Assembly (NCBI GenBank): GCA_036268875.1 | Contig: DATATI010000032.1 | Location: 1-52,277 of the forward strand | DNA: 52,277 nucleotides | Source of the DNA: Polyangia bacterium | GTDB lineage: Bacteria > Myxococcota_A > Polyangia > Fen-1088 | Direction of reading: 5' to 3' | Part shown: positions 40,692 to 48,995 of the stretch, in pieces | Layout: each line of letters starts with the position of its first letter | How positions within the stretch are numbered: the first letter of the stretch is position 1 | Notes under the pieces: model-generated | Database searches by the model: none | What the model was told of the DNA's origin: nothing | What the model saw: the letters and a program-made list of their open reading frames with translations, nothing else | Translations under genes and position numbers: made by a program

Positions 40692-42719
40692 TTAGACCGC
40701 GGACGGAAACGTCTCGGGAACGTCGCCGGATTGCCAGGTTCCGGTTCGTTCCAGCGGCTCGACGGCACTGGTATGGTCGATGTGAATGACCGCATCGAAC
40801 TGCCGGGGCAGAGACGCCTCGAAATAGTGGCTGACCCGTTCCGTCTCCGGGCGATAGATGACCCCGATGGCTCGCTCAAGACGCCGTGGTTGCAGCTGCG
40901 TGACGGCTTCGTTGTTGTCGTTGAGCATGAGCAGGAAACGATCCAGCCCCGTCGCGTGCAGGACTGCTTCATAGCTGTGCGGCAAAGCGGGCCGCACTCT
41001 CTTTCTCTCTGCCGGCTGGTCCCAGTCCGCCGCCGCCGTCACTGTCCCTTCGTGGGTAGTAAATCCAATCGAGAACCCTTCCGAGCCGTATTCCTGACGG
41101 GCCAGCTGTCCCAGGTTGAACTCGCCTGCGCGGCCCATGTCGGTGGCTCGGGCGTCGCCAAGATGAGAGTTGTGCGCCCAGATCACCGCCTTCGGAGGCC
41201 TATCGGTCCGCCCGAAGTGACCCAGCAACGCTTGCAAGGTCTCCATCATGTGCCTGTCGCGCAAGTTCCAGGATGAGACGCGTCCGCGGAACATCGCCCG
41301 GTAGTACGCCTCGGCGTTGAAGACCACGCGCGCGTTTTGTTCTGCGAAGAAACGCTCGTCTTCGTCCATTGGCGCCGCGCCGGGGAGCTCGACTGCCTGG
41401 CGCCGCAGGTCGGCCAGCTGCGCCAGCACCTGGTCCTCGCAGGTCGGGGTGATTCCGAGGCCGACCTGGAAGCCATATTGCTGGCTGTCCGCGCCGAAGT
41501 GATCGAAGCAGGCGTACCGACCGCGCGCGCGCGCCGCTGCCGGGGGATCGACTTTCTCCAGATAGCCCAGCACCGCCTGGATCGAGCCGAACAAACTATA
41601 CAGATCCAGTCCGTAGAAGCCGGCGCGATCCTGCTGGTTGGCGAGCTGGTCATTGTGATCGCGCAACCAACCGATGAAATCGAGCACGTCGGCGTTGCGC
41701 CACATCCAGGCGGGAAAACGGACGAACCCGCCCAACGCCTGCGTGCCGTCGGCGTCGTCTGACTGGCCGCGCAGGTAACGATTCACGCGATAGGCATCAG
41801 GCCAGTCGGCTTCGGCGGCCACCAGACGGAAGCCTTTCTCGGTGATCAGGCGCTGGGTCAGCTCGGCGCGCGCACGGTAGAACTCGTGCGTGCCGTGGGA
41901 GGCCTCGCCGATCAGCACCACGCGCGCGCCGGAGAGACGCTGCAGAATTTCATCGTAATCGGAGGCCTCACCGCGCAGGCGAATGGCGTATTTTCTGACG
42001 GCGTCGGCGCACGCGGCCTCGCGCTCGACAGAGGTTCCCGGGGTCGGCGGGTTTCGGCTTCTGGTCGTCGGCCGGGTGGGATCGTTTCCTGACCCCAGTG
42101 CGGCACGGACCTCGTCATCGGTGGTGGGCGTGAAGTCCTCGTACCACTGTCCAACCCCCAGGAAGAACGCCGGCGTTTCCAGGCAAACCATCTGATCCGC
42201 CTGCGCGCCGAGATCATGACAGGCTTCGGCTGATGCCACCGGCGCCGCCGCGACGATGCGAGCCGGTTTGCGCGAGCGCAGGGCGGTTATCGCCGCCAAC
42301 ATGCTGGCGCCGGTTGCCAGCCCATCGTCGACCAGGATGACGATCTTTCCGGCCAACTCGGGCAGCGGCCGACCATTCCGGTAGGCGCGCTCTCGTCGCT
42401 CCAGCTCGCGGTTCTCGCGCGCGGTGATCTCCGCCAGGGCGCTTGACGAGACTCTCTGTTGACGAACCATCCTCTGGTTGACGATCTTCACGCCGCCGCT
42501 GGCGATGGCCCCCATCGCCAGCTCTTCGTGGCCGGGGACGCCCAGCTTGCGAACGACGAAAACATCCAGCGTCGCGCCCAGCGCCCTGGCGACCTCGGCC
42601 GCCACCGGAATGCCACCGCGGGGCAGGCCCAGGACGATCACGTCCGAACGACCGGCGTACTCCGTCAGCTTGGCAGCCAGTTGCTGCCCGGCTTCCCGCC
42701 GATTTGCAAAAGGCCGCAT
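40692..42719 (-). CDS. Phosphoribosyltransferase - erythromycin-esterase-type fusion protein
   Basis: A 675-residue two-domain protein. Residues 1-210 are a type I phosphoribosyltransferase fold with an intact PRPP loop, VDDGLATGAS (about 130-139), and GLPRGGIPVAAEVA. Residues 240-660 match the erythromycin-esterase family: GEASHGTHEFY (271-281, with the Glu/His pair of the active site), then AEADWPDAYRVNRYL and AVIWAHNSHLGDAR. The second domain is the fold of the Ere hydrolases, which open macrolide lactones, but many family members act on unknown substrates. The linker is Pro/Thr/Arg-rich. The start ATG at 42719 has only a weak upstream site. Confidence 0.85.
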   Translation of the reverse strand: MRPFANRREAGQQLAAKLTEYAGRSDVIVLGLPRGGIPVAAEVARALGATLDVFVVRKLGVPGHEELAMGAIASGGVKIVNQRMVRQQRVSSSALAEITARENRELERRERAYRNGRPLPELAGKIVILVDDGLATGASMLAAITALRSRKPARIVAAAPVASAEACHDLGAQADQMVCLETPAFFLGVGQWYEDFTPTTDDEVRAALGSGNDPTRPTTRSRNPPTPGTSVEREAACADAVRKYAIRLRGEASDYDEILQRLSGARVVLIGEASHGTHEFYRARAELTQRLITEKGFRLVAAEADWPDAYRVNRYLRGQSDDADGTQALGGFVRFPAWMWRNADVLDFIGWLRDHNDQLANQQDRAGFYGLDLYSLFGSIQAVLGYLEKVDPPAAARARGRYACFDHFGADSQQYGFQVGLGITPTCEDQVLAQLADLRRQAVELPGAAPMDEDERFFAEQNARVVFNAEAYYRAMFRGRVSSWNLRDRHMMETLQALLGHFGRTDRPPKAVIWAHNSHLGDARATDMGRAGEFNLGQLARQEYGSEGFSIGFTTHEGTVTAAADWDQPAERKRVRPALPHSYEAVLHATGLDRFLLMLNDNNEAVTQLQPRRLERAIGVIYRPETERVSHYFEASLPRQFDAVIHIDHTSAVEPLERTGTWQSGDVPETFPSAV

Positions 42720-42726
42720 CGCCTGG

Positions 42727-43236
42727 CTACCCGGCGAGGTGGCGTCGGCGGGTGGCGGCGGCCCGCTTGGCCGCCTGCGAGCGCGCCACCGGTCCCTTGG
42801 TGGTGGACGCTTTCTTGGCGGCGCCCGACCGTTCGGTGGCACTGCGCCCGGCGGCGGCCCGGCGCGCTTGCCTGGTCAGCGCCTGCGGGGACGCCGCGGC
42901 TCGGCCTTCCCGTCGGAGAGCGGTCAAAGTCGCCTGTCCCCGCCGGGCGGACGAGGCCCGCGGTTTACGGCGTCCTTGGCCGGTTTCAAACGCCTGGGTG
43001 GCCGATCGACGCGTGCGTGGATTCGCCTGCCCCGGCCCGGGCGGCTTGAGCGGCACGCCGGCGCGCCGGGCTTTTGAAAGCCCGATCGCGATCGCTTGCT
43101 TCGACGATCGTGCCCCGTGTCGCCCCTCGCGGATGTGTTCCATCTCTTCGCGTACGAACTCGCCAGCGGCGGTCGAAGGCTGCTTGCCCTCCGCCAGATC
43201 GCGCTTGGCCTTATCAACTGTGCTCTTGGTCGGCAT
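42727..43236 (-). CDS. DUF6496-family basic protein
   Basis: A 169-residue protein with an N-terminal DUF6496-like core (FVREEMEHIREGRHGARSSK followed by QAIAIGLSKARRAGV) and a very basic, Ala/Arg/Gln-rich tail of about 100 residues, a disordered nucleic-acid-binding type tail. It lies just upstream of the PRT-esterase fusion on the same strand, so a common transcript is likely. No clear ribosome-binding site. Confidence 0.75.
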   Translation of the reverse strand: MPTKSTVDKAKRDLAEGKQPSTAAGEFVREEMEHIREGRHGARSSKQAIAIGLSKARRAGVPLKPPGPGQANPRTRRSATQAFETGQGRRKPRASSARRGQATLTALRREGRAAASPQALTRQARRAAAGRSATERSGAAKKASTTKGPVARSQAAKRAAATRRRHLAG

Positions 43237-43440
43237 GCGAAAAATGTGGGGACGTCACCAGCGCGCGCAAGAGACCGATCTTCCGACGAACAGGTGGACC
43301 AGAACGCAGCCAGCCATCGCCAGGAGGGTTTCCCCCTGGTTTGCTCTTCTTCGGCCGAGCCGCCATCGGCAGCGCCGGTGTGTGGCTGCGCAAAGTGATT
43401 ACTTTCGATCAATGAATTTTATCTGCCTGACGGACGGCGT

Positions 43441-44448
43441 ATGGCTGCGCCACGGCTGATCGTCGTCGGCGCGTCAGCCGGCGGGGTCGAAGCCCTGACG
43501 CGTTTGGTACACGGCATCCAGCCGGACATCCGCGCTCCGATCCTGGTCGTCCTGCACATCAGCGAGCAAAGCATCCTGCCCGCCATTTTGGATCGTGCCG
43601 GTCCCTTGCCGGCCGCCCACGTTCTCAACGGAGAAACGCTGCAGCCGGGCCGCATCTATGTGGCCCCACCCGGCCAACACCTCCTGGTGGACTCGTCACA
43701 CCTGTGGTTGACGCGCGGCCCGCGGGAAAACGGGCACCGGCCCGCCATTGATCCGCTGTTTCGCAGCGCCGCGCGCACCTGGCGTGATCGAGTGGTCGGG
43801 GTGCTTTTGAGCGGACAGATGGACGACGGCGTGGCAGGGCTGTACGCCATCCGCGCGCGAGGCGGCATCACGGTGGTTCAGGATCCGAAGGACGCCATCG
43901 CGTCCAGCATGCCGCAGAACGCTCTGCGGTTGGTGGACGTCAATTACTGCCTGCCGGCGGCCGAGCTCGGTCCGCTGCTGATGGAGCTGGTCAACGGAGG
44001 GACAATGGCCACCAGGCGGAAGAGACACACCAGCGCCGCGAAGACCGTGAAGAGCGGCGCGGCGCGCGTGCCGCGCATGCGCGGCTTCGGCGCCAACAAG
44101 ATCGGTGAACGCCCACGCGCATCGCCTCCGCCCGACCCAGAACAGGATCCGTTGCGCTGCCCCGATTGCAGCGGACCGCTTTATCAAGTGCCAGGCGGCG
44201 GGCCGGGGCAATGGGGCTGTCGCGAGGGCCACGTATTTTCACCCGAAAGCCTCAGCGGCGCGCAGACCGAGGCCCTGGAACGCGCATTGTGGCTGGCGGT
44301 GCGGACGATGAAAGAGCGCGCCCTCATCGATCGCTCGCTGGGCGCCGTCCCCTCCAAACCGGAGAAATTACGCACGCGCGTAATCGAGCGCGCCCAGTCC
44401 GTCGAGCACGACATCGAGCTATTACGGCAGATTCTGCAGCGGATCTGA
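43441..44448 (+). CDS. CheB-type methylesterase with C-terminal zinc-ribbon-like domain
   Basis: The 335-residue protein has a CheB catalytic domain without a receiver: nucleophile Ser12 in GASAGG, His39 in VVLHIS and Asp in SGQMDDG (128-129). After about residue 190 a basic linker leads to CPDCSGPLYQV and a GCREGHVFSPES element, a probable four-ligand metal site of CxxC and CxxxH type, and then a helix of about 60 residues. No CheR, receptor or CheA gene is nearby, so it is probably not part of a chemotaxis cluster. It starts a plus-strand unit divergent from DUF6496. Confidence 0.82.
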   Translation: MAAPRLIVVGASAGGVEALTRLVHGIQPDIRAPILVVLHISEQSILPAILDRAGPLPAAHVLNGETLQPGRIYVAPPGQHLLVDSSHLWLTRGPRENGHRPAIDPLFRSAARTWRDRVVGVLLSGQMDDGVAGLYAIRARGGITVVQDPKDAIASSMPQNALRLVDVNYCLPAAELGPLLMELVNGGTMATRRKRHTSAAKTVKSGAARVPRMRGFGANKIGERPRASPPPDPEQDPLRCPDCSGPLYQVPGGGPGQWGCREGHVFSPESLSGAQTEALERALWLAVRTMKERALIDRSLGAVPSKPEKLRTRVIERAQSVEHDIELLRQILQRI

Positions 44449-44619
44449 GCCAAGGCATTGGGGCTAGGCCATAGAGCTTCTCGCCGACTGTCACCAGCAA
44501 GGATCGTCCGTCACCCGCGCGGTACGTCGCGCTCTAGAATGTTAGCGCCCTCGCCAGTTGATCATTGTGTTCTCGCTGCTGGCATTGTCCTTGCGATTGA
44601 CTGCCGCAGGAGGGGACGA

Positions 44620-44865
44620 ATGATGACCATGACCAAGCGCAATCTTATGTTGTCGGGGGTGTTTCTGATCTCGGCGGTGGGGTTTCATAGTGCCTGCGGA
44701 GACACTGTTACTGGCACGGACTGTAAGGTGAATTGTCAGGACATCGACAACACGTGCGTGCAGAAATGCAACGACGATCAGTGCAAGACAGCTTGCTCGA
44801 CTGACCTGGACAATTGCAGCGCTTCTTGTGGGACCGTCACGGTGTCGCCGAAAGACGGCGGCTGA
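44620..44865 (+). CDS. Cys-rich lipoprotein with four CX3C motifs
   Basis: A short lipoprotein of about 80 residues. After the signal peptide the lipobox is HSAC. The mature part contains four evenly spaced CX3C units: CKVNC, CVQKC, CKTAC and CSASC, separated by six, four and six residues, with mainly Asp/Thr/Asn between. AGGAGGGG precedes the start; ATG 44620 and ATG 44623 are both possible. The regular pattern suggests either disulfide-bonded helical hairpins (as in twin-CX3C proteins) or a metal site. No homologue is recognised. Confidence 0.6.
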   Translation: MMTMTKRNLMLSGVFLISAVGFHSACGDTVTGTDCKVNCQDIDNTCVQKCNDDQCKTACSTDLDNCSASCGTVTVSPKDGG

Positions 44866-44913
44866 TTGAATTAGGTCGTCCGCCAACGCTCCGTCATCAA
44901 CGCCAGACCGGGC

Positions 44914-46509
44914 TCAACCGATGATGCCCGGCAAGGGGCCGGTGGACTGAGGTACTCCCGACTGGGAAGATGAGTGACCACTGTTCTGGCTGCCAAGGGT
45001 GGTCATGTTGACGCCGAAGACAGACGCCAGCGCCAACCAGACGTCGTTCATGGGCCGGTTTCCCGTTCCGCCCGATTGCGTTCCCAGCGACCCTCCGGTG
45101 ACTTTGACGACCGTGCCGCCATTGATGCCGGTGTTCTTGCCGCCGAATATTATGACAGGCAAGTTCCGTTGATCGTGGTCATAGGCCCGGGCGACCTCGG
45201 TGACGTATACGATGACCGTGTTATCGATCAGCATGTTGCCGTCGATGTCAGGCGTGGTGGCGAATTCCTGCAACACCTGCGAGGTCGCCGTGGAATAGAA
45301 CTGGTTCACTTGGCTCAGCCATCCTTGCGTGTTCGCATCGGTCGAGTGGCTGGGCGGATGGTGCGGGATCGCCGCCACGTTGCCGGGCAGCGACGCGCCC
45401 TGGAATGTCCCTGGGAAGACGACCCAGTCGGTGCCGGACGCCCAAAGGAACGTCGCGACCCGAACCAGGTCACACTGGAACGCGGCCTTGATCAGGCGAA
45501 GCTGCGTTTGACCGAGGTCCAGAAATGGATGGCTGCTGGGATCGTTCGGAAGGTAATAGTCAACGCCGCCCACCTTGCTGTAGTCGCCGCCATTCGTGCA
45601 ATCCTTGTCGACAGTCGTTCTACCAGTGGTCGTGTTGGCGAACGTGGGCGGCATGGCCGGCTTGACGCAGCCGCTGGTCCCTGCACCCATCCCATAGGAC
45701 TGCTTGATGCTGGCTTCGAGCTGAGAGATCGCGTTCGCGTGAGCGCCGAGGCGATCTTTCTCGCTGGCCGGGACCAGGGACTGCATGCGCTTCAAGTCCT
45801 TGTTCAGATAGCTGACGATGCTCTCCTCTCCCGCCAGCCGCTGCGCACCGGTCATGCCCGTCGGCAGGGCGCCGCCGAAAATTCGGTTGTACGTGTCCAG
45901 CGGCTGCACGGTCGGAAAAAGCGGGCTCCGCGCCTGGTCGGGCTGGCTCACCCCCTGCTTCGTGGCCAGGTAGGACAGCACGCGCGGAGCGACGTCGTCG
46001 CGATCCGAACGAATGTCGCCGCCGAGCTGCAGGGATCCGAACGGTGTCGGGTTCGCGAACTTGGGCCCGCCCAGGACCGCCGACTTATCCAGCAGAATTT
46101 GATCGATCGAAGGTCCGCCGGCGCAATGGTCTCCCGGGCCGACGATTCCGATGGTCGGAACGCCGGTCATCACGGCCACGGTCCCACCCTCGTGCGTGCC
46201 GGAACCGCCGCTCGAATCGTTGCCGCCGCCCGCGGTGACGATGTTCACCCCGTCGACCATGCACATGTACTTCTGCAGGGGCGCAAAAGGCGCGGTCTCG
46301 AACGGGAGCGTGAAGTTCTTGGTCGCGGTCGGTACCCATTTGGTCTGGTCAGGATTCGCGCCCAGCGGGTGTGAAATCACCAGCAGCCGCAGGGGCGCCG
46401 CGCCGCCGGCCGCGCGCGCCTCGATGGAGCGGAGGAGCGGGACGATGAGCGACGCAGAGGCACCGACCCCGCGTAGAAATGACCGGCGAGCGAACTTGTA
46501 AGAGATCAC
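44914..46509 (-). CDS. DUF1552 Tat-exported protein (copy 2)
   Basis: The 531-residue protein starts at GTG 46509 with MISYKFARRSFLRGVG, a twin-arginine signal (RRSFLRG). The body matches DUF1552: LRLLVISHPLGANPD at the start, then FETAPFAPLQKYMCMVDGVN, NTYNRIFGG-type and LIDNTVIVYVTEVARA elements. GGAGG stands six bases before the GTG, and the GTG overlaps the TGA of the upstream DUF1592 gene (GTGA), so translation is coupled. The longer frame to 47028 lies inside that gene and is not the real start. Partner of the DUF1592 protein, as in copy 1. Confidence 0.82.
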   Translation of the reverse strand: MISYKFARRSFLRGVGASASLIVPLLRSIEARAAGGAAPLRLLVISHPLGANPDQTKWVPTATKNFTLPFETAPFAPLQKYMCMVDGVNIVTAGGGNDSSGGSGTHEGGTVAVMTGVPTIGIVGPGDHCAGGPSIDQILLDKSAVLGGPKFANPTPFGSLQLGGDIRSDRDDVAPRVLSYLATKQGVSQPDQARSPLFPTVQPLDTYNRIFGGALPTGMTGAQRLAGEESIVSYLNKDLKRMQSLVPASEKDRLGAHANAISQLEASIKQSYGMGAGTSGCVKPAMPPTFANTTTGRTTVDKDCTNGGDYSKVGGVDYYLPNDPSSHPFLDLGQTQLRLIKAAFQCDLVRVATFLWASGTDWVVFPGTFQGASLPGNVAAIPHHPPSHSTDANTQGWLSQVNQFYSTATSQVLQEFATTPDIDGNMLIDNTVIVYVTEVARAYDHDQRNLPVIIFGGKNTGINGGTVVKVTGGSLGTQSGGTGNRPMNDVWLALASVFGVNMTTLGSQNSGHSSSQSGVPQSTGPLPGIIG

Positions 46510-48302
46510 TGGGTGCCTCCGGCGCGGGCCCGTACGAAGTTGGCCTTGAGCAAGTTCGTGAGCAGGCTCTGGATCGAGCCGTCCGTCGCCGCCCGGACGG
46601 GATTGATCTCGCAGGTGTTGTAGGTCGTGATCTGCGACCCGATGGCATAGCTCGCGAGTTGCTGGATCGAGCAACCATCGAAGTGGCCGCTGGTGATGAG
46701 GGCCTGCGCGAAAGCCTGAGCGCCCGTGACCGTCTTCGATGCCAAGGGCGCGGTGGCCGGGAACGTGGCCGTCGGGTCCACGGCGTTCCCGGCCCCGTCG
46801 CTGGTTTGAAAGTCTCCGATCGGACCGAAGTTGTCCAGGACCGACGCGTACGGATCGATCTGGCTGTGACAGGTCTGGCAGGGATCGAACTTCATGCGCG
46901 CCTGCGACTTCTGCTGTTCCGTCGTGCAGTCGGACAGCGTCTGCGTGCCGTCGGGCGATTTGCAGGCGATCACGTTCTTCGCCGAGGGCGTCGTGAGATC
47001 GATCGGCGGCGGGATCGGGTCCGCGCACACGATGTTGTCGTGGATGGCCTTGCCGCGTTTCACGATCGACATGGCTGCTGGATCTGACTGCGCCCAGAGC
47101 CAGCTCGGCTGGGTCAGCAGGCCAGCGCGACCCTGGGACGCCGGCCAGGTCGCCGCGACGAACGTCGCATCGCTCGCTGGCGCCGTGCCATTCGCGAAGG
47201 TCAGCCCCGGATACAGCGTGGCCAGACGCTGGTTGACGTAGACGGTCTGTGATGTGAGGAGGTCGTCGATCTTGCCGGAGCCCTTCCAGAGAATGTCGCT
47301 GACGAAACTCTGGGTGGAGGTCGCGAGATCGTTCTCGATCGCCATCTGGTCCTGCTCCGACATTGGCAGCGACGCAAGCAACGCCGGATCGTGCACTTTC
47401 GAGTACATCTGGCTGATGTTGAACCAGCCGAGGACGATGTTCGTGATGTTGGCCTGGACCGCCGGCAGCGCCAGCAAACGCTTGATCTGCGCCTCGATAC
47501 CCGTCGTCGTGCCCAGGCTGCCGTTGGCGGCTGCCGCCGTGAGGTCCGGGTCGGGCAGCGTGCCGAGAAGCGTGAAGCTGAGTTGACTGGCGACTTCGTA
47601 CGGCGTGAGCGTCGTAGCGGGATAGCTTCCGCTGGCGTTCGCTGTCGCCGGAGATCCAAGCTCGGTTCGGTAAACGAACGAAGGGGCCACCAGCACCGCT
47701 CGCATCACGAGCTCGATGCCCGCCTTGTATCCCTGTCCCTGCGTGGCGCCCTGGGAGTAAAGGTCGATGAGGTCGGACACCTCGGTGCTGTCGACCGGAC
47801 GCCGGTACGCCTTGGCGGCGAAGCTCTGGATGAAGCTGGTGGCGCAGGCCGTCTGGGCCGCCGCGGTCGTCCCGGCGCAGGGAGCGATGGTCGTCCCGAC
47901 CTGTCCATCGACCGATGGCGAGCCGACCGCCGTCTGCGCCACCTGGTACATGTTGTACATCATGGCGTTATCGACGCCCTTGGAGACGTCGCTGAAGAAT
48001 GCGAACGTGGCTTCACCACCGCGGGCGGTCAGCACGGGGGCCGCCGGCAGGCTCAGCAGGTCCTTGACCGCGGCGCCCCACTGCTCCGCCGAAAGCCGCC
48101 ACAGGCGCTGAGCCGGCGCCGGTAGTACCGTGCATCCGTCCGGGCCCTTCGCCGCCTGGCCGGAGCCACCTGCCCCGGCCCGAGGATCGCCAGCCGGCCC
48201 GCCGCCCGGCGTGGAACCGCCGTCGCCGATGACGCCTTGGCAGGCGGCGAGCCCGACGCAGGCAGCAAGCACCATCCCGGCCCTGGCGAAGCTGGTGCGC
48301 AC
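46506..48302 (-). CDS. DUF1592-type lipoprotein with CXXCH motif (copy 2)
   Basis: The 598-residue lipoprotein starts at GTG 48302, five bases after GAGG, with a signal ending in lipobox LAAC (Cys near 20), then a Gly/Ser/Pro linker. The DUF1592/DUF1588 domains follow: AKAYRRPVDSTEVSDLIDLY, VLVAPSFVYRTELG, and the C-terminal FDPCQTCHSQIDPY with a CQTCH haem-like motif. Its TGA overlaps the start of the DUF1552 partner. A longer frame to 48611 has no signal features. Function unknown. Confidence 0.82.
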   Translation of the reverse strand: MRTSFARAGMVLAACVGLAACQGVIGDGGSTPGGGPAGDPRAGAGGSGQAAKGPDGCTVLPAPAQRLWRLSAEQWGAAVKDLLSLPAAPVLTARGGEATFAFFSDVSKGVDNAMMYNMYQVAQTAVGSPSVDGQVGTTIAPCAGTTAAAQTACATSFIQSFAAKAYRRPVDSTEVSDLIDLYSQGATQGQGYKAGIELVMRAVLVAPSFVYRTELGSPATANASGSYPATTLTPYEVASQLSFTLLGTLPDPDLTAAAANGSLGTTTGIEAQIKRLLALPAVQANITNIVLGWFNISQMYSKVHDPALLASLPMSEQDQMAIENDLATSTQSFVSDILWKGSGKIDDLLTSQTVYVNQRLATLYPGLTFANGTAPASDATFVAATWPASQGRAGLLTQPSWLWAQSDPAAMSIVKRGKAIHDNIVCADPIPPPIDLTTPSAKNVIACKSPDGTQTLSDCTTEQQKSQARMKFDPCQTCHSQIDPYASVLDNFGPIGDFQTSDGAGNAVDPTATFPATAPLASKTVTGAQAFAQALITSGHFDGCSIQQLASYAIGSQITTYNTCEINPVRAATDGSIQSLLTNLLKANFVRARAGGTQ

Positions 48303-48561
48303 CCATACCTCGGCTGGCGGTGTCCAGGGCGCAATTGGGAGCACGGGTATGATACGTGGGGAGGCCGTTAAAAACTTTCCCGGCTCACCAGGCCCGGCCC
48401 CGAATTTCCAGAAGAACCCGCCGGGCAGCACGGGCTGGGCTCGCTGCTGCTGAAGAACGCCTGCGAGGCGCCCGCGCCGCACGATGGACATCGCCAACCT
48501 GAAACCGGGCCTGTCTAAATAGCCGGTGCCGGACATTCGCGAGTAGCCCTGATGAGTCGTT

Positions 48562-48877
48562 TTGGGTTCCCGGTTTTGTAGAGCGGACGCCGATAGCGGA
48601 ACCCTCACCATCGCCCAGGCGCGCGGCCAGTATCTGACCGGCCTGCTCGGCTGCGTCGACTGTCACTCGCCCAAATTGGCCAGCGGGGCGATCGACACCA
48701 CGAAGATGTTCTCCGGAAATGAGATCATGGACGCCTTCCGCCACGGCAAGGATCCGGAATCGGGTGCCGACGGCGGTGCGCCGACGTATCACTGACGACG
48801 CCACGGCAATCGCCGACTATCTGCTGTCGTTGCCGGCGGCGGCGAACACCATCAACGCCTGCATGGTCCGCATGTAA
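48562..48877 (+). pseudogene. Broken c-type cytochrome
   Basis: Reading from 48562, the frame is ARGQYLTGLLGCVDCHSPKL with an intact CVDCH haem motif, then GNEIMDAFRHGKDPESG. It ends at a TGA at about 48793. The expected C-terminal end of a class I cytochrome c, TDDATAIADYLLSLPAAANT, is found just downstream in another frame and ends with TAA at 48875-48877. A central piece (around the axial Met) is missing. It lies opposite the DUF1592 gene, which carries a CXXCH motif of its own. Confidence 0.6.
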
Positions 48878-48995
48878 CGCCGGCGCTGTTCCGGGTATCG
48901 CAGTGGGGGCGGTGACTGTCCGGATCGGCAGCGCTACCGTCGACACGAGCACCGAATAATCGCCGCGTGGTCCGTTGCAGCATGGGAGGCCTTAT

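Noticed and set aside
46509-47028. Upstream extension of the second DUF1552 gene
   Set aside because: The extra 173 codons lie entirely within the DUF1592 gene and have no Tat signal; the GTG at 46509 with GGAGG upstream starts the twin-arginine signal.
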